Shown: positions 7,627 to 13,088 of the stretch, piece after piece
Layout of the letters: each line of letters begins with the position of its first letter
Numbering within the stretch: the first letter of the stretch is position 1
Source: Planctomycetaceae bacterium
Lineage (GTDB): Bacteria > Planctomycetota > Phycisphaerae > Phycisphaerales > SM1A02
DNA length: 13,088 nt
NCBI GenBank assembly: GCA_947474205.1
Contig: CANJIC010000033.1
Coordinates: 1 to 13,088, forward strand
Direction: 5' to 3'
Program-made: the position numbers and the translations under genes
Notes under the pieces: model-generated
What the model saw: only the letters and a program-made list of their open reading frames with translations
What the model was told of the DNA's origin: nothing
Database searches by the model: none

Positions 7627-9611
7627 CGTTGCTCACGCCACTCACTGGAATAATTGCCGCGTTGATTGTGGTTCCATTGTTGGTGGCGTTGTACATGTTG
7701 AAACTGCGTCGCACCCGCCGCGATATTTCAAGCACGCTCTTGTGGAAGTCGCACACCGAGGACGTGCGCGCCAACTCCCTGATGCAACGCTTGCGTCTTT
7801 CGCCGCTTTTTCTGCTGCAATGCTTGCTTTTGTTGTTGCTTGCCGCGGCGCTTATGCAACCGGTTCTCAATGGTTGGATCCGCCCAAGCGGTCGCGTGGT
7901 TTTGTTCATTGATCAATCAGCCAGCATGCAAACTCGTGATGCGCCAAATGGCGCCACGCGACTTGACGAAGCCAAGCGATTGGCGATCGCGCAAGTTGAG
8001 TCGTGGCAGGGCGGCGGAATATTCGCGGCCAGTCCGCCAGAGGTCATGGTGATTGCATTCGCGCAAGACGCGTCGGTGCGTATTCCATTTACCACCAATC
8101 CCACGCGCATTCGAGAAGCCATTGAAGCCATTGAATCAACGGATCAAACCACACAGATCGGACCAGCAGTTGCCTTGGCCCGCGCATTTTCAGCGGAGCA
8201 ATTCAGCGAACTCGAAGCCGAATTAAAATCAGCGACTGTCTCTCCACTGGACATGCAATTGATCAGCGACGGAAATTGTCCAGACCTTGCGCAGTTGACC
8301 TTGCGCAAAGATGAAAAACTCTCGTGGGTTCGCTGTGGCAATCCCGACACGCCCAATCAAGGTATTTCCGCCGCCGGCGCCGAGCGTCGCAATGATGACC
8401 CAACATTGATCAACGCCTTTGTGGCGCTGCGAAATGAGTCCCAAACCGCAGCCAAACGCGAAGTTCAAGTACGCAGCAACGGCACGCTTATCGCCAGCAC
8501 CAACGAGCCCATCACGCTTGTCGGCGCCACCGGCAAGGGCGCGACGCGCGTTCCTGGCGCGCAGAAAATGTCATTCGCGCCATTCGCGCTGGCCAACTCC
8601 GGCGTGCTCAGCGTGTCCATGATTCCAGAGGACGCCTTCACCACCGATGATCGCGCCGTCATCGCCATTCAAGAGCAGCAAACACTTCGCGTTTTGTTGG
8701 CGGGCAATGACGCAGCCGTTGAGTCGCTCATCAATAGTTTGTCCAGCATTTCGCTTACGCAAGTGTCTTGCCAAGAATTCAACAAGCGCGTCGTGGCCGA
8801 TGCGAATTGGACGGAGTCATTTGATGTGGTGGTGTGTGTTGATTGCGACATTCCCACGCTGACCGCGGGACGATGGTTGATCTTTGGCAAGCCGCCTTCA
8901 ATTTCAAGTCTTAACTCCTATGGCGTGCAACCGCGCCAAGCTGTCCGCACATGGAAGAGCGACCACAAAGTGATGGCGCAAAGTCAATTCTCCGATGTCG
9001 TTGTGGACAACGCCGCGGCCATCGCGCCAACTAGTGATTGGAGTTCGTTGCTTGAAGGTTCAAAGGGTCCATTGATTGTCCTGGGCCGCAGCGACAAGGC
9101 CACCGTTCTGTATGTCGCGTTTCTTCCAATGGATTCCAACTGGCCCTTTCAAAGAAGTTTTGTCAATTTTACAGGGCAATCCATTGAATTTCTGGGTGCG
9201 CTTGGAAGCGCCATCACCAGTGAATCAATGGAGCCTGGCGCGACATTGCGCATGCGCGTGGCGCGCGGTTCGACCCAGGTTGTGGTCACAACTCCAAATG
9301 GAGATCGCGTGTCGCAAACTCCAATCGAAGGTGAAGTTGTCTTTGGGCCACTTCGCAATGTCGGACTGTACAAAGTGGACTATCTCAATTCCGCGGGCAA
9401 GCCCGTATCGCGATCAGTGGCGGTCAACCTCAGCGATCCCGCGGAATGCAATGTCGCCGCCGCGCAACAATTAAACATTCCTAGCGGCGAACTTCAACCT
9501 AAGGCCATTGGTTTTTCCGCGTTGACTATTTGGCCCCTGATTGTGCTTGTGGTTCTAGGCTTGCTCATTGTGGAATGGTTCATCTATCATCGAAGTGGAG
9601 GTATCACATGA
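7623..9611 (+). CDS. BatA-like membrane protein with one vWA domain
   Basis: 662 residues. Two N-terminal membrane helices (about 7-26 and 60-80) are separated by a very basic loop (KLRRTRR). This is the BatA N-terminal arrangement. A vWA domain follows with DQSAS at 97-101, a T-T at 176-177 as the likely middle motif, and SDG with Asp216. The central 400 residues look beta-rich. A single membrane helix lies at about 634-656, leaving a short tail. The basic loop should be cytoplasmic, which places the vWA and middle region in the periplasm (inference). It differs from the 989-residue protein in having one vWA and no amidotransferase-like domain. The ATG overlaps the DUF58 stop, and the stop overlaps the STAS start. 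It is probably a structural partner of the MoxR/DUF58 pair. Confidence 0.92.
   Translation: MTLLTPLTGIIAALIVVPLLVALYMLKLRRTRRDISSTLLWKSHTEDVRANSLMQRLRLSPLFLLQCLLLLLLAAALMQPVLNGWIRPSGRVVLFIDQSASMQTRDAPNGATRLDEAKRLAIAQVESWQGGGIFAASPPEVMVIAFAQDASVRIPFTTNPTRIREAIEAIESTDQTTQIGPAVALARAFSAEQFSELEAELKSATVSPLDMQLISDGNCPDLAQLTLRKDEKLSWVRCGNPDTPNQGISAAGAERRNDDPTLINAFVALRNESQTAAKREVQVRSNGTLIASTNEPITLVGATGKGATRVPGAQKMSFAPFALANSGVLSVSMIPEDAFTTDDRAVIAIQEQQTLRVLLAGNDAAVESLINSLSSISLTQVSCQEFNKRVVADANWTESFDVVVCVDCDIPTLTAGRWLIFGKPPSISSLNSYGVQPRQAVRTWKSDHKVMAQSQFSDVVVDNAAAIAPTSDWSSLLEGSKGPLIVLGRSDKATVLYVAFLPMDSNWPFQRSFVNFTGQSIEFLGALGSAITSESMEPGATLRMRVARGSTQVVVTTPNGDRVSQTPIEGEVVFGPLRNVGLYKVDYLNSAGKPVSRSVAVNLSDPAECNVAAAQQLNIPSGELQPKAIGFSALTIWPLIVLVVLGLLIVEWFIYHRSGGIT
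9597..9601 (+). promoter_or_regulatory. Strong ribosome binding site of the STAS gene
   Basis: GGAGG is six bases before the ATG at 9608 and fixes the start of the STAS protein. The same frame is open further upstream, but those residues do not belong to the domain. Confidence 0.7.
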
Positions 9612-9937
9612 GTTCACTCTCATTCACATTTGAAATTCAAGAGGCGCGCCAATCGCTGATCATCTGTGGTGACATTAATGTCAGCACATTTCCACTCTTT
9701 GAGGCGGTCCTGCAATCTTTTGCCGACAATGGAACGGGCGAGATCAGTATTGATCTACGACAGGTTCATTCGTTCAACTCGCCCGCGGTGGGAGCGCTTG
9801 TCATGTTGCGCGCGCGTCGGCGTGGGCATGGTGGAATCATGCATCTTGTTTGCACTCCAACCGGCGTCGTGACGACCATGATTCAAAGAGCGCGTTTAGA
9901 TAGTGTTTTGAACATGAAATTGCTTGAGGCCGATTGA
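9608..9937 (+). CDS. Single-domain STAS protein (anti-anti-sigma-factor-like)
   Basis: 109 residues, the size of a stand-alone STAS domain. The pattern is a first strand pair, then G-D-I-N-V-S-T-F-P-L, a helix, strand ISIDLRQVHSF, then N57-S58-P-A-V-G-A-L and a second helix. The last segment corresponds to the D-S-S-G-L-G loop of SpoIIAA/RsbV, where the serine is the phosphorylation site. Here the Ser is kept (Ser58) and the preceding Asp is replaced by Asn. In known systems such proteins are switched by a serine kinase and PP2C phosphatase; neither gene is visible here. The start overlaps the previous stop in ATGA, so the protein is coupled to the vWA cluster. Stand-alone STAS domains can also be toluene-tolerance or transport accessory proteins. 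The fold is confident; the role is inferred. Confidence 0.85.
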   Translation: MSSLSFTFEIQEARQSLIICGDINVSTFPLFEAVLQSFADNGTGEISIDLRQVHSFNSPAVGALVMLRARRRGHGGIMHLVCTPTGVVTTMIQRARLDSVLNMKLLEAD

Positions 9938-10037
9938 ACCGCGTCGCCGCGAACGTGACCAACCTCGCCCAGACTTACGCCTACTTGCCTCTAGAAAGTT
10001 TTTTCGCAAGACCTCGCCAAGCGCTCTCGGCAAGTCG

Positions 10038-10043
10038 TATGAT
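10038..10043 (+). promoter_or_regulatory. Possible -10 box of a leaderless transcript
   Basis: TATGAT matches the -10 consensus at five of six bases and ends seven bases before the ATG at 10050. Transcription would then start at or next to the start codon. No ribosome binding site precedes this ATG, which agrees with a leaderless message. No good -35 was found at the expected distance, so support is weak. Confidence 0.25.
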
Positions 10044-10049
10044 CAATTC

Positions 10050-10697
10050 ATGAACGCAGACCGCATCGCACAATTTGAAAAGATGGCCGCCGCCGATCCC
10101 ACCAACGAGATGGCGCACTTCAGTTTGGGAAACGCCTATTTGCAAACGCAGCGTTTCGCCGAAGCCTCCAAAAGTTTGCAGCGATGCCTTGAACTTGTTC
10201 CTGACATGAGCAAGGCGTGGCAGTTGTGCGGTCAAGCGGAAATTGGCGCGGGTTGGACTGACCGCGCCGTGGTGACGCTAACCAAGGGTTATGAAATTGC
10301 GGCAAGCAAGGGCGATCGCATGCCGCAGCAAGCCATCGCGGAATTGCTTCGATCCATTGGACGCGAGCCGCCAAAAGTTGTGTCGCCAAGCGAAGAGGAA
10401 ACCGCGGAGCGTCTGCGCTCATCTGGAACATTTGTGTGCGCGCGCACGGGTCGGCCAGGCACGCAACTTTCAGAGGCGCCCATGCGCGGTCCTGTGGGCG
10501 AGTGGATACAGAAAAACATTTCCGCAGAAACGTGGAAGAATTGGATTGGTCAAGGCACCAAGGTCATCAATGAGTTGCGCCTAGATTTCTCGCGCGACAA
10601 GGATCAAGAGATCTTCGATCAACACATGAATGAATACTTGGGCTTGGACGCGCCAACGCTGGACAAAATTCGCGCGGGCGACAAAGTGGCCAACTAA
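10050..10697 (+). CDS. TPR protein with C-terminal Fe(2+)-trafficking (YggX-like) domain
   Basis: 215 residues from the ATG at 10050. The frame is open upstream, but the extra 42 residues are basic and without domain character. About residues 21-88 form two TPR units (MAHFSLGNAYLQTQRFAEAS is the first). A linker (100-125) follows. Residues 127-199 match the YggX/iron-traffic domain: F-V-C-A-R at the position of the N-terminal Cys motif (Cys130), then the G-x-x-I-x-x-x-I-S-x-E-x-W-x-x-W core and an I-N-E-L-R-L segment. YggX is a small cytoplasmic protein of about 90 residues linked to iron handling and protection of iron-sulfur clusters. The TPR part suggests a protein-protein contact added to it. 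The gene abuts pyrD with no bases between. Confidence 0.85.
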   Translation: MNADRIAQFEKMAAADPTNEMAHFSLGNAYLQTQRFAEASKSLQRCLELVPDMSKAWQLCGQAEIGAGWTDRAVVTLTKGYEIAASKGDRMPQQAIAELLRSIGREPPKVVSPSEEETAERLRSSGTFVCARTGRPGTQLSEAPMRGPVGEWIQKNISAETWKNWIGQGTKVINELRLDFSRDKDQEIFDQHMNEYLGLDAPTLDKIRAGDKVAN

Positions 10698-11633
10698 ATG
10701 GCGTTTCAGCCGTCGCCCATTCTTGCGACACGCATCGCGGGCCTTGAACTTTCTTCGCCGCTCATTGCCGCCGCGGGTACGGCTGGAGTTGTGGACGAAC
10801 TCGCCGATGTGATGGACTTGAACATTTTGGGCGCAATCACAACAAAAAGCATCACTCCCGAATCGCGTGAAGGCAACGCTCCGTGGCGCTTGATTGAAAC
10901 CAGCGCGGGCATGCTCAACGCGATTGGTCTGGCCAATCCGGGCCTAGAAAATTTCGCGCGCGACTACGCGCCCAAGGCCGCGCGGCTTCCGTGCCGCGTG
11001 ATTGGTTCGGCGGCGGGCCACAGCGCCGATGAATTCGCGCGCGTTGCCGCGGGCTTGATTCACTGCGGTATGTCCGCGGTTGAATTGAATGTGAGTTGCC
11101 CCAACACATCAACGGGCCGCTTGCATGGCGGCGATCCACAATCGCTTTCGCAATTGATCAAAGAAGTGCGTCCGCATGTTCCCGCGGGAAAGTTGTGGAT
11201 TAAACTTCCTCCCGATGGCCCAACTGTTGCGCTTGCCACCGCGGCCATTGACGCCGGCGCCGACGCACTGACCATGTGCAACACATATCCCGCGATGAAG
11301 ATTGATCCAGTCACTCGCAAGCCCGTGCTTTCAAATGGGCAGGGCGGCTTGTCCGGTCCCGCCATTCATCCAATCATTGTGCGCCTGGTGTATGAGGTCT
11401 ACAAAAATGTCGCCAAGGCCGCCAACATTCCCATTATTGGTTTGGGCGGAATTCTAAATTGGCAAGACGCCGCCGAATTAATTGTTGCGGGCGCCAGCGC
11501 CGTGTCCATGGGCACGGCATTTTTTGTTGACCCAACAATTCCCAAAGCGGTCTCCACAGGTTTAACCAAGTGGTGCCAACAGCAGGGCGTAAAAAACATT
11601 CGCGAGTTGGTTGGCGCGGCGCACGTGGCCTAA
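10698..11633 (+). CDS. pyrD: Dihydroorotate dehydrogenase, class 1 (PyrDB-like)
   Basis: 311 residues, the normal length for a class 1 catalytic subunit. It oxidises dihydroorotate to orotate in pyrimidine synthesis and binds FMN. Visible motifs are TTKSITPESREGN at 48-60 (Lys50 contacts flavin/substrate), GMLNAIGLANPG, NVSCPNT at 131-137 with the catalytic base Cys134, GADALTMCNT, a GGLSGPAI block, and IGLGGI with GASAVSMGTA for phosphate binding. The pattern is closest to the B subtype, which uses a PyrK iron-sulfur/FAD partner; none is encoded in this window. A Cys rather than Ser as base and the lack of an N-terminal membrane anchor argue against class 2. The ATG follows the upstream TAA directly (TAAATG). 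The gene ends seven bases from the convergent zinc-ribbon gene. Confidence 0.95.
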   Translation: MAFQPSPILATRIAGLELSSPLIAAAGTAGVVDELADVMDLNILGAITTKSITPESREGNAPWRLIETSAGMLNAIGLANPGLENFARDYAPKAARLPCRVIGSAAGHSADEFARVAAGLIHCGMSAVELNVSCPNTSTGRLHGGDPQSLSQLIKEVRPHVPAGKLWIKLPPDGPTVALATAAIDAGADALTMCNTYPAMKIDPVTRKPVLSNGQGGLSGPAIHPIIVRLVYEVYKNVAKAANIPIIGLGGILNWQDAAELIVAGASAVSMGTAFFVDPTIPKAVSTGLTKWCQQQGVKNIRELVGAAHVA

Positions 11634-11640
11634 ATCAACT

Positions 11641-12414
11641 TCAGGAACTCTTGGCCACAGGCTTGCGCTTGGAAGCGGCCTCTAATTCAGCCAATTCCAA
11701 GTACAAAATGCGCTTGCATGAAAGGCACTGGATCAATGAAGTTCCATCGCCAAGCAGGCGCGAATACAATTGGTACGGAATTTCAACGTTGCACGCGGTG
11801 CATGCGTACTCACGCGAACGCGCGTCCACGGTCATCACTGGTGATACCGCTTCGCCGTCATGAATATTCGCCACTTCGTCAAAGATCAACATGGATGGCG
11901 CTGGAACATGCGAAGCGGCGGAGGCGCGCTCGCGGTCAAGTTCACCCAGGCGCGCGCCGGTTTCATTGGTGCGCTCAGTCATTTCAGCGGCGGCTTTGTC
12001 GCGCAGCGTGGTGCGCTCGGCCAACTTGGTGTCAAACTGCGCAAGACGGGCGACCAATTGCTCAACTTTCTCAATTTGCGCAAGGGCCTGCTGTTCAAAA
12101 TTATCTTTTTGCAACTCAAGCGATTTCAATCCGCTCAAGATTGCGCTGTACTGCTTGGTGTTGCCGCTGTTGTTCAACTCGTCGCGCATTTTTTGAATTT
12201 GAACGCCCACACCGTTGGCTTCCATTTCTAAATTGGCCGCTTGTGCTTGGGTGTGCTTGCGCTGCAACTCAACTTCGTCGCGTTGCGCCAGCAAATCTTT
12301 CATCTGCGTTTCTTGCGTCTTTAAATAATGATGAGCTGAATCCAGTCGACCCCGAAGCGCGCGCACTTGGACATCGACACTGTGAAGAGCGAGAATTTGT
12401 TCCATTAATGACAT
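11641..12414 (-). CDS. Coiled-coil protein with C4 zinc ribbon (CdsZ/HP0958 family)
   Basis: 257 residues. About residues 1-170 are a long charged coiled coil (an antiparallel hairpin in known members) containing the family motif N-T-K-Q-Y-S-A at 85-91. A C-terminal zinc ribbon uses Cys205, Cys208, Cys230 and Cys233 in two CxxC pairs. This is the architecture of the zf-RING_7 family that includes Chlamydia CT398/CdsZ and Helicobacter HP0958, cytoplasmic proteins that bind RpoN and flagellar or secretion components; in most bacteria the role is unclear. A good AAGGAA (complement of 12422-12427) lies seven bases before the ATG and fixes the start. It is convergent with pyrD. A separate promoter upstream is likely, because 147 bases with a hairpin separate it from cdsA. 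Confidence 0.9.
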   Translation of the reverse strand: MSLMEQILALHSVDVQVRALRGRLDSAHHYLKTQETQMKDLLAQRDEVELQRKHTQAQAANLEMEANGVGVQIQKMRDELNNSGNTKQYSAILSGLKSLELQKDNFEQQALAQIEKVEQLVARLAQFDTKLAERTTLRDKAAAEMTERTNETGARLGELDRERASAASHVPAPSMLIFDEVANIHDGEAVSPVMTVDARSREYACTACNVEIPYQLYSRLLGDGTSLIQCLSCKRILYLELAELEAASKRKPVAKSS

Positions 12415-12421
12415 GCGGAAT

Positions 12422-12427
12422 TTCCTT
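12422..12427 (-). promoter_or_regulatory. Ribosome binding site of the zinc-ribbon gene
   Basis: AAGGAA on the minus strand, seven bases upstream of the ATG at 12412-12414. It favours this start over the in-frame ATG three codons downstream. Confidence 0.6.
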
Positions 12428-12530
12428 TAAGAAGTCCAAGAGTAGCAAGGAACTTCAATTGTTCACATGCTTGTAAGGATCAACTTTAATGGATTTGAAA
12501 TCTGCAGTGAAGGCGCAAGACTTGCCGTTG

Positions 12531-12558
12531 AAGCGCAAAGTACAGGCGAATTGCGCTT
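12531..12558 (-). terminator. Hairpin just downstream of cdsA
   Basis: AAGCGCAA and TTGCGCTT form a perfect 8-bp stem with a 12-base loop, beginning three bases after the cdsA stop codon. There is no T-run after it on the minus strand, so it is not a textbook intrinsic terminator. It could be a mRNA 3'-end stabiliser or a factor-dependent stop. Structure seen; function inferred. Confidence 0.35.
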
Positions 12559-12561
12559 AAT

Positions 12562-13088
12562 TTACACCACAGGCGCGCTTGACTTGGCCAGCAGCCACAA
12601 CGCCAACGGCGCCGTGGGCAGCAAACTGTCCATGACATCAAACACGCCGCCCATTCCAGGCAGAATGCGACCGGAATCTTTGGCAAGCGCCTCACGCTTC
12701 AGAATGCTTTCCGCCAAGTCGCCCAGCATTCCAACTACAGCCGCCAGCGCGCCAAACGCAACGCCCACAAGAATGGATTGTCCACGCGCGTTGGTCAGCG
12801 CCGCGCCAACCACGCAACTTAAAAATATTCCGCCCACAAGTCCTTCCCAACTTTTCTTGGGCGACACCCACGCCGCCATGCGATTTTTTCCCAGCGCCAC
12901 TCCGCTGAAGTACGCGCCAATGTCGCCGCTCTTGACGGTCAGCACCGCCCACGCCAAAGCCCACGCGGGAAGTGTTGATCGCATATCGATCCAGCAAGAG
13001 GGAAGCCATCCAATCCATACGGAAATTAAAACCCAATAGCCCAAACCTGTCAGAGCGGCGAACCATTTTTTGCTGAGCGCCGCAATCA
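12562..13088 (-). CDS. cdsA: Phosphatidate cytidylyltransferase, C-terminal part (runs off right edge)
   Basis: 174 codons are visible and the frame is open to the window edge; known CdsA proteins are roughly 260-300 residues. The enzyme is an inner-membrane protein that makes CDP-diacylglycerol from phosphatidate and CTP, the branch point of phospholipid synthesis. Several hydrophobic segments are visible, with the family blocks KSGDIGAYFSG, SPKKSWEGLVGG and GDLAESILKRE. The C-terminal signature (12628-12708, complement) has S-x-L-K-R, K-D, P-G-x-G-G and the two Asp residues in place. The usual His of PGHGG is Met and the Arg after the first Asp is Val. The catalytic Lys and Asp residues are kept, so the enzyme should be active. 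A TTG inside the visible part could be misread as a start, but the frame continues upstream of it. Confidence 0.93.
   Translation of the reverse strand, partial: IAALSKKWFAALTGLGYWVLISVWIGWLPSCWIDMRSTLPAWALAWAVLTVKSGDIGAYFSGVALGKNRMAAWVSPKKSWEGLVGGIFLSCVVGAALTNARGQSILVGVAFGALAAVVGMLGDLAESILKREALAKDSGRILPGMGGVFDVMDSLLPTAPLALWLLAKSSAPVV

Larger units (their letters stand above)
1042..9937 (+). other. vWA/MoxR/STAS gene cluster, probable single transcription unit
   Basis: Six same-strand genes run without a gap longer than 35 bases. Starts at 5690, 6703, 7623 and 9608 each overlap the preceding stop in an ATGA tetranucleotide, which points to translational coupling of the last five genes. Membrane vWA, MoxR and DUF58 genes are known to co-occur as functional partners. 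No transcription stop is evident inside the unit. The 112 bases after 9937 separate it from the next gene. Confidence 0.8.

Noticed and set aside
9984..10010. CTTGC / GCAAG around a T-rich stretch downstream of the STAS gene
   Set aside because: Five-pair stem with a large, mostly unpaired interior; the T-run is inside the loop rather than after the stem, so it is not an intrinsic terminator.
9924..10049. N-terminal extension of the TPR-YggX protein
   Set aside because: The added 42 residues are basic and unstructured, and the TPR region begins naturally after the ATG at 10050.
11625..11658. GTGGCC / GGCCAC inverted repeat across the pyrD and zinc-ribbon gene ends
   Set aside because: The stem is only six pairs with a 22-base loop and both arms are inside coding ends; too weak to call a bidirectional terminator.
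11718..12476. Long open frame antisense to the zinc-ribbon gene
   Set aside because: The other strand encodes a protein with two CxxC pairs and a known family layout. The antisense product has no recognisable domain and is a shadow of biased codon use.

Overview
The window looks like ordinary chromosome from a Gram-negative bacterium, most likely a member of the Planctomycetota (perhaps a Phycisphaerae-type lineage). This placement is inference. It rests on a BatA-like/double-vWA/MoxR/DUF58 gene cluster of the kind common in planctomycete genomes, an iron-trafficking domain carried on a TPR protein, a CdsA with the signature variants noted below, and Ala-, Arg- and Leu(TTG)-rich coding. No rRNA, tRNA, CRISPR array, transposase or phage gene was seen.

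Layout. (1) Left edge, minus strand: the 5' end of a FeoA-like gene (1-119) and a secreted coiled-coil protein of unknown function (227-982). (2) A 59-bp divergent intergenic region with a perfect inverted repeat (1009-1031). (3) Plus strand, 1042-9937: a compact six-gene cluster encoding an Ala-rich membrane/coiled-coil protein, a 989-residue membrane protein with two vWA domains and an amidotransferase-like domain, a MoxR AAA+ ATPase, a DUF58 vWA protein, a BatA-like vWA membrane protein and a stand-alone STAS-domain protein. The last five genes are joined by four ATGA stop/start overlaps, so they are probably translationally coupled. (4) Plus strand, 10050-11633: a TPR protein ending in a YggX/Fe(2+)-trafficking domain, abutted without spacing by dihydroorotate dehydrogenase (pyrD). 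(5) Minus strand, convergent: a coiled-coil/C4 zinc-ribbon protein (11641-12414) and the C-terminal part of phosphatidate cytidylyltransferase (cdsA, 12562 to the right edge).

How the genes may work together. MoxR ATPases are known to act with vWA proteins as chaperone-like remodelling systems. Here one cytoplasmic ATPase and one cytoplasmic DUF58 protein sit beside two membrane proteins. By the positive-inside rule, the vWA domains of those two face the periplasm. The terminal STAS protein keeps a serine at the position phosphorylated in anti-anti-sigma factors, so the cluster may have a partner-switching input. That arrangement is the most interesting part of the window, but its function cannot be read from sequence alone. 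The remaining genes are housekeeping (pyrimidine synthesis, phospholipid synthesis, iron handling).
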